Assembly (NCBI GenBank): GCA_947474435.1
Contig: CANJII010000008.1
Coordinates: forward strand, 64,139-102,684
Source: Chitinophagaceae bacterium
GTDB taxonomy: Bacteria > Bacteroidota > Bacteroidia > Chitinophagales > UBA10324
DNA: 38,546 bases
Reading direction: 5' to 3'
Below, piece after piece: positions 1 through 8,061 of the stretch (position 1 is the first letter of the stretch; every line of letters starts with the position of its first letter). The position numbers were made by a program, and so were the translations under genes. The notes beneath the pieces were generated by a model, which saw nothing but the letters and a program-made list of their open reading frames with translations, made no database searches and was not told where the DNA came from.

Positions 1-1
1 C

Positions 2-1474
2 ATTCTGGCAAGTCAGAAAAATCCATTTGACCCGATGGAGAAAGCAATTTTAAAATTGGGTGAAATAAAATTGGCTAAAACTGAGCATCTGCACAATGAT
101 TGGCAGTTGCTGAAAGAATATCCGTTGTCGTCAGAGCTGCTTGCCATGTCGCATGTGTTTCATGAACCTGTGAAAAATGAATTTGTGATTGCCGCCAAAG
201 GTTCACCAGAAGCAATTTTGGAATTGTGTCAGTTGAATGAATCGGATGAAGAAGCATTGAAAAAAAATATTTCGCAACTCGCATCTGAAGGTTATCGTGT
301 ACTCGGAGTTGCAAAATCAAAAACACATTCCGAAAAATTTCCGGAAGAGCAACATGATTTTCATTTTGAATTTCTCGGGTTGCTTGGCTTGGAAGATCCG
401 TTGCGCGAATCGGTGATTGAAGATTTAAAATCGTGCTACGAAGCAGGAGTGCGTGTAATAATGATTACCGGCGATTATCCGGTAACGGCACAAAACATTG
501 CACGGCAAATGGGTTTAAAAAATCCGGAAGAAATTTTAACCGGTCACGAGTTGAATGAAATGAATGAACTCATACTCCGCGAAAAAATTCGAAACACGAA
601 CATATTTGCCCGCGTAGTTCCCGAACAAAAATTAATGATTGTAAATGCACTGAAAGAAAACGGGGAAATTGTGGCCATGACCGGCGATGGAGTAAATGAT
701 GCACCCGCATTGAAAGCAGCACACATCGGAATTGCCATGGGACAACGCGGTACTGATGTGGCGCGTGAAGCATCATCATTAGTTTTATTGGATGATCTGT
801 TTTCATCCATCATTGACGCCATCAGATTGGGAAGACGGATTTATGACAACATGCAAAAAGCTATGGGATATATTTTTTCGGTACATCTTCCAATTGCAGG
901 ATTGACATTGATTCCTGTTTTATTTATGGGAATGCCAATCGTGATGTTTCCGTTGCACATTGCTTTTCTCGAGTTAATCATTGACCCTGCAAGCACATTG
1001 ATTTTTGAAGGGGAGGAAGAAGAAAAAAATATTATGCAACGACCGCCGAGAAAAAGAAATGAAAAAGTTTTCGGCTTGCAGCGGGTCATCATCAGTTCAA
1101 TTCAGGGTATTTTTGTTTTGATCATTACACTCAGTGTTTACTTCATTTCAATAAATATGAAACTGGCAACCGATGAAGTTCGCGCTCTGACTTTTACCAC
1201 ATTAATATTTTCAAATCTTGGTTTGATATTGATTAACCGTTCATGGACACGAACCATCATTGAAACTTTCCGCGAAAAAAATAAATCAGTTAAATGGGTG
1301 ATAGGTGGCGGTTTAATTTTTCTTTCGGTGGTTTTATATGTTCCGTTTGTACGCCGATTTTTTCATTTTAATATTCTTCACTTGACCGATCTGTTTATTT
1401 GTATCGGTGCAGGAATCATCAGCATCATCTGGTTTGAACTGTTTAAAATCATCAGACGCCGTTACAAATATTAA
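2..1474 (+). CDS. P-type (type II-like) cation-transporting ATPase, C-terminal part, 5' truncated by window
   Basis: The reading frame is open from the first in-frame codon at 2, so the start, the actuator domain and the phosphorylated DKTGT motif lie outside the window. What is present begins in the nucleotide-binding domain (a KGSPE motif near nt 197) and runs through DPLR, MITGD, and the hinge TGDGVNDAP near nt 680, which closes the P domain. Six hydrophobic segments (M5-M10) follow, the full C-terminal membrane set of type II ATPases. In M6 the motif is ELIIDP where SERCA has NLVTDG: the Asp is kept but the Asn and Thr ligands are replaced, so Ca2+ specificity should not be assumed. Role by family: ATP-driven efflux or uptake of a cation across the inner membrane. 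It converges on the next gene with only 7 bp between stop codons. Confidence 0.93.
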   Translation: MLASQKNPFDPMEKAILKLGEIKLAKTEHLHNDWQLLKEYPLSSELLAMSHVFHEPVKNEFVIAAKGSPEAILELCQLNESDEEALKKNISQLASEGYRVLGVAKSKTHSEKFPEEQHDFHFEFLGLLGLEDPLRESVIEDLKSCYEAGVRVIMITGDYPVTAQNIARQMGLKNPEEILTGHELNEMNELILREKIRNTNIFARVVPEQKLMIVNALKENGEIVAMTGDGVNDAPALKAAHIGIAMGQRGTDVAREASSLVLLDDLFSSIIDAIRLGRRIYDNMQKAMGYIFSVHLPIAGLTLIPVLFMGMPIVMFPLHIAFLELIIDPASTLIFEGEEEEKNIMQRPPRKRNEKVFGLQRVIISSIQGIFVLIITLSVYFISINMKLATDEVRALTFTTLIFSNLGLILINRSWTRTIIETFREKNKSVKWVIGGGLIFLSVVLYVPFVRRFFHFNILHLTDLFICIGAGIISIIWFELFKIIRRRYKY

Positions 1475-1481
1475 TATCAGG

Positions 1482-2189
1482 TCACTTCACCTCATCAGCA
1501 TCCGCACTGAAACGAAAACCTAGCCGCTTGCCGGTTTGTTGCGATTGTATTCCCTGCATTTCTATTTTCTGATTGATGGTTAATTCTTTCACCATGTCAT
1601 AAGGCGGAACCAGTAAATCAAAATTCAAAGTATAAAGAATGGACGATTCAATTACATCCTGAATGTGTGTGGAATCAAGAACCAGGTTTTCAAAATCATT
1701 GTATAAAAATCCGAGTTGTCGTTTTCCTTCAATGAAAAAATGTTTGTCCTTGTTCACGAATATCCGTGCAATCATATAACCAACATCATGATTGCGATTG
1801 TATTTAAATGAATCGCTCAGAAAATTATAAATCTGAATCATGCCGCAATGTGCGCGCATCGGGTCTTCCTGAATGTATGGTAAACGCCAGATGTAATGGT
1901 CCTGATCGAAAGTAAATACATTGGAGTGCTGCGCATAAATCACCATCTCGTCATTCAGTTTCATCTCCGCTTCAAATTGCCCGATGTCGGAATATTGTAA
2001 ATCAATTTTGATATTACTCTTCACTAAAGTATAAGCAAGGTCACTTTGTGTTTTGCGCAACAGGTTTTTAAACTCATGGAATACTTCGTGAGTAGTGGCA
2101 GCAACTTGTTTTATCACCTGACCTTTCACCCGAAGATTTTCGATTATGAGGTCTCTTGGTGTTTGTGGTTGTTTTTTGTTTTTGGGCAT
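1482..2189 (-). CDS. Conserved hypothetical cytoplasmic protein (235 aa)
   Basis: I do not recognise a named family. The protein has a basic, Lys/Gln-rich N-terminus and no signal peptide or membrane segment. The centre (residues about 60-170) mixes aromatic residues and charge in the manner of a folded alpha/beta domain. It includes an HSNVFTFDQDHYIW stretch, which suggests a sensing or binding fold rather than low complexity. The ATG at 2189 is the first start in an open frame. Codon use matches its neighbours. It lies on the minus strand downstream of the small lipoprotein gene (23 bp gap), so the two may share a transcript. The function is unknown. Confidence 0.75.
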   Translation of the reverse strand: MPKNKKQPQTPRDLIIENLRVKGQVIKQVAATTHEVFHEFKNLLRKTQSDLAYTLVKSNIKIDLQYSDIGQFEAEMKLNDEMVIYAQHSNVFTFDQDHYIWRLPYIQEDPMRAHCGMIQIYNFLSDSFKYNRNHDVGYMIARIFVNKDKHFFIEGKRQLGFLYNDFENLVLDSTHIQDVIESSILYTLNFDLLVPPYDMVKELTINQKIEMQGIQSQQTGKRLGFRFSADADEVK

Positions 2190-2212
2190 AACACATCAAC
2201 TATTTTTATTAA

Positions 2213-2755
2213 TCAATCTTCCATTTTTTTAAAATGAGTTTCATAAGAATTCCCGTCGAAATCAGAGGTCAACCATAATTCTTTATTTGTAAGTTTTGTT
2301 AAACGCCAGGTTTCTTGCAAGTAATAACCATTGATATTATAATCAAAAGTATTATTGATTGTAACTGGAATATTGCCTTCAGGCTTATTACAAATTGGAT
2401 AATTATAACAAGGATAATGCGACCAGAATAACATTTCCTTATTATTATTTGATAATGTTACATTAGTTTGATAAACTGCAAAAGATGAAAGAAAATAAAT
2501 TGTAATTACTCCTTCAAAGTCTAAATTATTTTTTTTCACAGTCTGTTTTGAAACAAATGAGAAAAAGTAAAAGTCAGTTTTTAGAGTATCAACATCGGTT
2601 GAAACTATAATTGAATTTACCATTGCAGATTCTATTTTCCAATTTCCATTTATCCTTTTTAAAAACGAGTTTGGAACAATAAATGGATTTTCTTCATATC
2701 GCTTACACCCCAAAAAAAATATTAAAACAACTATGATGAAGTATATTTTTTTCAT
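2213..2755 (-). CDS. Small predicted lipoprotein (180 aa), lipocalin-like in outline
   Basis: The N-terminus is a short lysine start, a run of hydrophobic residues and a lipobox ending FFLGC with the modified Cys at residue 17, so it should be a lipoprotein. The mature part is beta-rich with alternating polar and aromatic residues. A segment near residues 33-45 (NGNWKIESAMV) resembles the opening strand of lipocalin-like proteins of Bacteroidota, but no diagnostic motif is present. It sits 22 bp downstream of the proS stop codon on the same strand and may be read through from it. It is noticeably more AT-rich than proS, as is common for fast-evolving lipoproteins. The ligand and role are unknown. 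Confidence 0.7.
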   Translation of the reverse strand: MKKIYFIIVVLIFFLGCKRYEENPFIVPNSFLKRINGNWKIESAMVNSIIVSTDVDTLKTDFYFFSFVSKQTVKKNNLDFEGVITIYFLSSFAVYQTNVTLSNNNKEMLFWSHYPCYNYPICNKPEGNIPVTINNTFDYNINGYYLQETWRLTKLTNKELWLTSDFDGNSYETHFKKMED

Positions 2756-2777
2756 TGAGAAATTAATTCAAAACTAA

Positions 2778-4253
2778 TCAATACGCTTTAGCAAACAGCA
2801 CTCGTTTGTGTGAAGGGTTTCCTGTGAGAATGCACTTTCCTTCTTCGGCATGTGCATTCAACTCAATGCAGCGGATGGTGGCTTTTGTTTTTTCTTTAAT
2901 CTTCAATTCGGTTTCTGAAGTTCCATCCCAATGAGCAGAAACAAATCCGGTTTTGTTTTCAAGCACATCCACAAATTCTTCCCATGTATCAGTGCGTGTA
3001 ATGTGTTCATCACGGTAGTCCAATGCTTTCTGAAAAATATTTAACTGAATTTGTTCTAACAGGTGTTCCACTTTTGTTGTGAGGTCTGTAAACGAGTAAG
3101 TATGTTTTTCTCCGGTGTCGCGGCGTGCAATTTCTACAGTTCCGTTTTCAATATCACGAGGCCCCATTGCAATGCGAATCGGTACTCCCTTCATTTCGTA
3201 CTCGGCAAATTTCCAACCCGGTTTTTGTTTATCATCATTGTCGTACTTCACACTGATTCCTTTTGCTTCCAATGACTTTTTTATCTCGGTTGCTTTTTCA
3301 TTTATCGTTGCGAGTTGTTCTTCGGTTTTATAAATCGGAACAATCACAACTTGTATCGGCGCGAGTTTCGGAGGAAGAATTAATCCTTTATCATCAGAGT
3401 GCGCCATGATGAGCGCACCAATCAATCGCGTGGAAACTCCCCACGATGTTGCCCAAACAAATTCTGATTTATTTTCCTTCGTAACAAACTTTACATCAAA
3501 AGCTTTCGCAAAATTTTGTCCGAGAAAATGTGAAGTGCCTGCCTGCAATGCTTTTCCATCCTGCATCAATGCTTCAATGCAGTAAGTATCTTCTGCTCCG
3601 GCAAATCGTTCGTTCGCTGTTTTGTATCCCTTGATTACAGGAATCGCCATCCACTGTTCTGCGAAGTCGGCATAAACACCAAGCATCTTCATGGTTTCTT
3701 CCACTGCTTCTTCCTTTGTTGCATGTGCAGTGTGACCTTCCTGCCATAAAAATTCTGCAGTGCGCAAAAACAATCTTGTGCGCATTTCCCAACGAACCAC
3801 ATTCGCCCACTGATTTATCAGCAATGGCAAATCGCGATAAGAAGTAATCCAGTCTTTGTAAGTATTCCAGATTATGGTTTCGGAAGTCGGGCGTACAATT
3901 AACTCTTCTTCGAGTTTCGCATCGGGGTCAACGATGATTCCTTTACCGTCAGGAGAATTTTTTAAACGATAATGTGTAACCACTGCACATTCTTTCGCAA
4001 ATCCTTCAACATGCGCGGCTTCCTTCGACAAAAAACTTTTCGGAATGAAAAGCGGGAAGTAGGCATTCACATGTCCGGTTGCTTTGAACATATCATCCAA
4101 TGTTCGTTGAATTTTTTCCCAGATGGAATAACCGTACGGTTTAATAACCATACAACCCCGAACTGCAGAGTAATCTGCCAGTCCACCTTTAATGACAAGG
4201 TCGTTGTACCACTGCGAATAATCCTGTGCTCTGCTCGTTATTTCTTTACTCAT
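2778..4253 (-). CDS. proS: Prolyl-tRNA synthetase, archaeal/eukaryotic-type
   Basis: This class II aminoacyl-tRNA synthetase charges tRNA-Pro with proline in the cytoplasm. The family is clear from [10 protein letters not shown] with an AxHVEGF stretch, the RPTSE motif (about residue 121), [14 protein letters not shown] (motif 2), [14 protein letters not shown] in the proline-binding area, and [10 protein letters not shown] followed by HSDDKGL-LPPKLAP (motif 3). There is no bacterial-type insertion (editing) domain between motifs 2 and 3. The protein ends in FAKAY with a terminal Tyr, as usual for the short ProS type at about 490 residues. The C-terminal Zn-domain region keeps few cysteines. 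The ATG at 4253 gives the canonical N-terminus. It is transcribed divergently from the Tyr/Gln-rich lipoprotein gene. Confidence 0.97.
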   Translation of the reverse strand: MSKEITSRAQDYSQWYNDLVIKGGLADYSAVRGCMVIKPYGYSIWEKIQRTLDDMFKATGHVNAYFPLFIPKSFLSKEAAHVEGFAKECAVVTHYRLKNSPDGKGIIVDPDAKLEEELIVRPTSETIIWNTYKDWITSYRDLPLLINQWANVVRWEMRTRLFLRTAEFLWQEGHTAHATKEEAVEETMKMLGVYADFAEQWMAIPVIKGYKTANERFAGAEDTYCIEALMQDGKALQAGTSHFLGQNFAKAFDVKFVTKENKSEFVWATSWGVSTRLIGALIMAHSDDKGLILPPKLAPIQVVIVPIYKTEEQLATINEKATEIKKSLEAKGISVKYDNDDKQKPGWKFAEYEMKGVPIRIAMGPRDIENGTVEIARRDTGEKHTYSFTDLTTKVEHLLEQIQLNIFQKALDYRDEHITRTDTWEEFVDVLENKTGFVSAHWDGTSETELKIKEKTKATIRCIELNAHAEEGKCILTGNPSHKRVLFAKAY

Positions 4254-4444
4254 GATTTAAGTTTGGCATAATGTTGGAAAACAGCTGATGAAATTCTACT
4301 GTTTTCTGATTTGAAGGCGCAAATTGAAGAATTATTTTCGAATCAATTTCAAAAGCAGTGAATAAAAACAAAATTAATTTTCAGATTAATAACCGAACTT
4401 TAAACCTTGATAATTTTTTTATCTCAAACATTAAATCAAAAGCC

Positions 4445-6361
4445 ATGAAAACGATTGGTGAATTCACTTCCGAAAAAACGATAGCAGTAAGCAAAAATAT
4501 TTTTGGCTTATTTATTCTATCTGTAATGCTTGCTTCGTGCAGCACAACCGGACAGGTTTCAAAAACACCTGATGATTTGTATTACAGTCATGCCGACCGC
4601 CAGAGTAATCAGGATAAAGTGAATCAGTATGACGCGGCTCCTCCTGTTCAGCAAGAGCAGCAACAACAACAACAGCAGGAATATGTAACTGATAACAATC
4701 AGAACTACGATACAAATACTGATAACAATAGTCAGCGTTCAGAAACTGACGCCAACGGAAATACTTACATCACCAATAATTATTATGATGGAAGCACCAG
4801 CTATGCTTATGATGATGATGATTATTACTACACCAGGAATATCCGCAGATGGTATTCGCCTTACAACGGATATAATTATTACAGCGATATTTATTGCAAT
4901 CCTTACTGGTATTCTTACAGTCCTTCTTATTATTCCTACTATCCCGGTGGATTTTCTTTCTCAATAAGTTTTGGAAATTATAATCCATGGTGGGGTTGTG
5001 CTTACAACAACTATTATTCTCCATGGTACAGTAATTATTATAATCATGGATATTACAATTATGGTTATCCATATTATGGATATGGTTGCGGAAACGGATA
5101 TGGTTATGGCGGTTATGGAAACGGATATTATAACGGGTATAACAATGGTTACTGGAATGGATACAACGACGGTTACTATGGAAACTATTATGGCTACGGA
5201 AATAATAATTACAATAACTACTACAATCCTTCTTATTACTACAGCAACGATACTTACTACGGTTCGCATTCCTATTTTGGCGGAAACACATCGAACACTA
5301 CTTATGAAACCGGTGGTTTAGGTGGAAAAACTGAAGAGACAGTTGATCATAATAACGGATTGGTTTCTCCAAGTCAGGGACAGATTTCTAACAATTCAAA
5401 TATTCAATCGAATACTGTTAGTTCACCAACTAAAGTAACTGACGCCGGAAATTTCTCAGGTAAAACTGAAGTACAGAATCAATCGCTGAATCCAAATTCA
5501 ACTACAAAACCATTGAACAATTCACAGATTCAAAATCAGCAGTTAAATTCGAATAGCAGCAACAAGTTAGACCAGCAGCAAACTCAACCTTCCAATTCAA
5601 CCACCAAACCGTTGAATAATTCTCAGATGCAAACTCAACAGCAGAATTCAAATTCTTCGAATACAAAACCTGTTCAGCAACAACAGCAAACACAGCAACC
5701 ATCCAATTCAAATTCGCAGTGGAGTAAGCCAACTCAACAGAATCAGTCACAAACTCAACAGCCAACACAGCAGCAAAATAACAGTCAGCCAAAATATACC
5801 GCACCTCAACAACAAAACAGTGCGCCTAAATACACAGCACCACAACAACAAAATAATTCAACTCCCAAGGTGATACCCCCAACACAAACGCCACAGCAAA
5901 AAACTCCGAAGCAAACTTCTTACAGCAACGGATACAATTTTCAGTCGGATTCAAATAATGGTGCTCTACAAAATTCTTACTCTCAAAAACCAACTTATCA
6001 GAATAACAATAACTCCGGAAATCAATCTCACAATCAATCGCAGCAAAATCATTCCGGTAATAATAATTCGAATCAACAATCACAACAATACAGTAAGCCT
6101 TCGAACCAAAGTTCAAATAATAATTACAGTGCACCGAAAGTTCAGCAGCAAAATTCTGCTCCGAAATATTCAGCGCCTCAGCAACAAAACTCAGCGCCAA
6201 CTTACAACAAGCCATCACAGAGTTCTTCAAACAATTCACAGAGCAATTCCGGAAGCAGTTATAAAAGTTCATCTTCAAACAATTCAGGAAGTAGTAATAA
6301 ATCTTCCTCTTCTTCCTCATCAGGAGGAACCAAGCCTTCATTCGGAAAAAGCCCTAAATAA
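4445..6361 (+). CDS. Tyr-rich and Gln/Asn-rich low-complexity lipoprotein (638 aa)
   Basis: The start is placed at the ATG at 4445 rather than the upstream GTG at 4358. The 4445 start puts a signal peptide at the N-terminus, with lipobox MLASC and Cys at residue 32. The mature protein has three zones. Residues about 45-105 are polar and Gln/Asn-rich. Residues about 106-282 are dominated by Tyr, Gly and Asn, with many YY, YGYG and NGY units and an IRRWYSP stretch. Residues about 300-600 are Gln/Asn/Ser/Pro-rich with degenerate internal repeats (NSTTKPLNNSQ twice, PKYTAPQQQN and SAPKYSAPQQQN). The tail is Ser/Gly-rich. This composition resembles prion-like or adhesive matrix proteins. The FadL-like porin gene follows after 25 bp, so they are probably one operon. 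No enzymatic domain is visible. Confidence 0.85.
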   Translation: MKTIGEFTSEKTIAVSKNIFGLFILSVMLASCSTTGQVSKTPDDLYYSHADRQSNQDKVNQYDAAPPVQQEQQQQQQQEYVTDNNQNYDTNTDNNSQRSETDANGNTYITNNYYDGSTSYAYDDDDYYYTRNIRRWYSPYNGYNYYSDIYCNPYWYSYSPSYYSYYPGGFSFSISFGNYNPWWGCAYNNYYSPWYSNYYNHGYYNYGYPYYGYGCGNGYGYGGYGNGYYNGYNNGYWNGYNDGYYGNYYGYGNNNYNNYYNPSYYYSNDTYYGSHSYFGGNTSNTTYETGGLGGKTEETVDHNNGLVSPSQGQISNNSNIQSNTVSSPTKVTDAGNFSGKTEVQNQSLNPNSTTKPLNNSQIQNQQLNSNSSNKLDQQQTQPSNSTTKPLNNSQMQTQQQNSNSSNTKPVQQQQQTQQPSNSNSQWSKPTQQNQSQTQQPTQQQNNSQPKYTAPQQQNSAPKYTAPQQQNNSTPKVIPPTQTPQQKTPKQTSYSNGYNFQSDSNNGALQNSYSQKPTYQNNNNSGNQSHNQSQQNHSGNNNSNQQSQQYSKPSNQSSNNNYSAPKVQQQNSAPKYSAPQQQNSAPTYNKPSQSSSNNSQSNSGSSYKSSSSNNSGSSNKSSSSSSSGGTKPSFGKSPK

Positions 6362-6386
6362 TTTTAATCACTACTAAAAAATCTTT

Positions 6387-7880
6387 ATGAAAAAGATTCT
6401 TACAGCCATAAGTGTGTCTTTACTTCTCTCCAATTTTGTTGTTGCTCAAACCGATGAAGATGCCATTCGGTATTCGCAATTGATGTATGGCTCAAGCGGA
6501 AGAGGTCTTGGAGCCGGAAGCGCATTTGGCGCATTGGGTGGCGATTACAGTTCGCTCGTGATTAATCCGGCTGGTGTTTCTATTTTTCAGAATAGTCAGT
6601 TTTCTTTTTCGCCATCATTTCTTTCCATCAAAAGCAATAGTTTGTTTACCGGAAATTCTGTTGACGACCACAAATACAATTTTAATGTTTCGGGTTTCGG
6701 ATTTGTTTGGGTGAAACAGATAGAAGAAAAAGAAAACCGTAAATGGCGCAACCTGAACTTTGCTTTTGGTGGAAATCGCATCGCCGGTTTTCATAACAGT
6801 GTTTATTATTCCGGATTTAATCCATCATCAAGCCTTGCCGAAAAATTTGTTGAAAGCGCAAATGCATCACAGGTTTCAACCGGCGATATTGAAAATGCTT
6901 TTCCTTTTGATGCAGGTCTTGCCTACAATACTGCTTTGTTGCAATACGATTCTGCCACAGGTTACTGGGCACTAACAGAAGGTGGTCAAGTTAAGCAAGA
7001 ACAATCATATACCACAAGAGGCGGTATGACTGAATATGCGTTTACCATGGGCGCAAATTATAATGACCGGTTGTACCTGGGTGCTTCTCTTGGATTAATT
7101 GATGTGAATTATAATTTCAGTTCTGATTATACTGAAACAGATTCAAACGACAGCATTACATATTTCAAATCATTTAACTACAATCAAAGCCAGCACACAA
7201 GTGGCGCAGGTGTTGATTTGAAATTCGGATTGATTGCACGGCTGAATGATTATGTTCGGATAGGTGGTTCGGTTCACAGTCCGTCATTTTTATTTATGCA
7301 CGACCGTTATAACAGTTCCATGAAAACTGTGTTAGATGATACACTCGGAACTTTTGATTCATCATCGCCAGATGGTTCGTTTGATTACAACATTACCACC
7401 CCGTGGAGATTGAATGGAAGCCTTGCACTTACTTTTAAAAAATATGGATTCCTGTCAATGGATTATGAATTTCTCGATTACAGCGAAGCATTTTTTTCTT
7501 TCAATAGTGGAAATTCTACTGATGATAAGAGTTATGAAAATTCATTAAATCAAACCATCAGTAAAAAATATGGCTCTTCATATAACATCAGATTGGGTGG
7601 CGAAGCTGTTATTGATATTGTTCGTTTACGATTAGGTTATGCATTGTACGGAAGCCCATTTAAACCGGATGTGGCTGTTGCAGGATTTGATAATAAAGCA
7701 ACAGTTTACAGCGGAGGAATAGGAATAAAAGAAGATGGATATTTTATTGACCTTGGTTTTGCGCGAACAAAATCAGCATCATTTCTTCAGCCATATTCAT
7801 TAACCGGAGTTGATGTTCCTGGAGTGAAGCTGAATTCTTTCTCCAATCAATTCACTTTTACTATTGGATGGAAATGGTGA
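6387..7880 (+). CDS. OmpP1/FadL/TodX-family outer-membrane beta-barrel transporter
   Basis: A signal peptide (MKKILTAISVSLLLSN then VVAQ) is followed by the N-terminal hatch-like segment typical of Bacteroidota FadL relatives: a GSSGRGLGAG...GALGGDYSSLVINPAG pattern at about residues 34-66. The rest is a series of amphipathic beta strands with aromatic girdle residues, ending with a C-terminal strand FTFTIGWKW whose terminal aromatic is typical of barrel proteins. At 497 aa it fits the family. The family moves hydrophobic compounds such as fatty acids or hydrocarbons across the outer membrane; the substrate here cannot be read from sequence. It lies 25 bp downstream of the Tyr/Gln-rich lipoprotein gene, which suggests joint expression and possibly a shared place at the outer membrane. 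Confidence 0.88.
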   Translation: MKKILTAISVSLLLSNFVVAQTDEDAIRYSQLMYGSSGRGLGAGSAFGALGGDYSSLVINPAGVSIFQNSQFSFSPSFLSIKSNSLFTGNSVDDHKYNFNVSGFGFVWVKQIEEKENRKWRNLNFAFGGNRIAGFHNSVYYSGFNPSSSLAEKFVESANASQVSTGDIENAFPFDAGLAYNTALLQYDSATGYWALTEGGQVKQEQSYTTRGGMTEYAFTMGANYNDRLYLGASLGLIDVNYNFSSDYTETDSNDSITYFKSFNYNQSQHTSGAGVDLKFGLIARLNDYVRIGGSVHSPSFLFMHDRYNSSMKTVLDDTLGTFDSSSPDGSFDYNITTPWRLNGSLALTFKKYGFLSMDYEFLDYSEAFFSFNSGNSTDDKSYENSLNQTISKKYGSSYNIRLGGEAVIDIVRLRLGYALYGSPFKPDVAVAGFDNKATVYSGGIGIKEDGYFIDLGFARTKSASFLQPYSLTGVDVPGVKLNSFSNQFTFTIGWKW

Positions 7881-7886
7881 ATGGGA

Positions 7887-7921
7887 AAGTTATAAGTTGA
7901 TTTGTTGATTAGTTATTAGAA
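7887..7921. repeat. Degenerate 7-bp-periodic array (about five units)
   Basis: Directly after the porin stop codon the sequence keeps a 7-bp rhythm, with units such as AAGTTAT, AAGTTGA, ATTAGTT and ATTAGAA. It is the least regular of the arrays listed here and, being AT-rich, could arise by chance. It is included because the phase holds over five units and the location (gene end) matches other copies in the window. Confidence 0.4.
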
Positions 7922-7944
7922 ATACAGATTACAGGAATTGAATC

Positions 7945-7982
7945 CCCGTTTTGCATTTGCCGAACGGGAGTTTCTATTTTTA
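7945..7982 (+). terminator. Probable Rho-independent terminator of the lipoprotein-porin operon
   Basis: CCCGTT at 7945-7950 pairs with AACGGG at 7963-7968 across a 12-nt loop, followed by a T-rich stretch (7971-7982). The stem is short but GC-rich for this genome and lies about 65 bp after the porin stop. Confidence 0.5.
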
Positions 7983-8031
7983 TGAAATGATGTATTAAGA
8001 AATAATTTTCCTGTACTAAACTTTCTTTCTC

Positions 8032-8052
8032 ATTTTGCATCCAATGCAAAAT
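8032..8052. promoter_or_regulatory. Perfect 9-bp inverted repeat just before the arylsulfotransferase-like gene
   Basis: ATTTTGCAT at 8032-8040 and ATGCAAAAT at 8044-8052 are exact reverse complements separated by CCA, ending 9 bp before the start codon at 8062. It could be an operator for a dimeric regulator or an RNA hairpin over the translation start. No T-run follows, so it is not a terminator. Confidence 0.45.
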
Positions 8053-8061
8053 TCCCTTATT

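Noticed and set aside
4358-4444. Upstream GTG start that would add 29 residues to the Tyr/Gln-rich lipoprotein
   Set aside because: It would bury the signal peptide and lipobox; the ATG at 4445 gives a normal lipoprotein N-terminus.
4770-6377. Several long overlapping frames on both strands within the Tyr/Gln-rich lipoprotein gene
   Set aside because: They are by-products of biased codons (TAT, AAT, CAA) in a low-complexity gene; products are runs of Ser/Cys/Asn or Ile/Val/Thr with no plausible domain.
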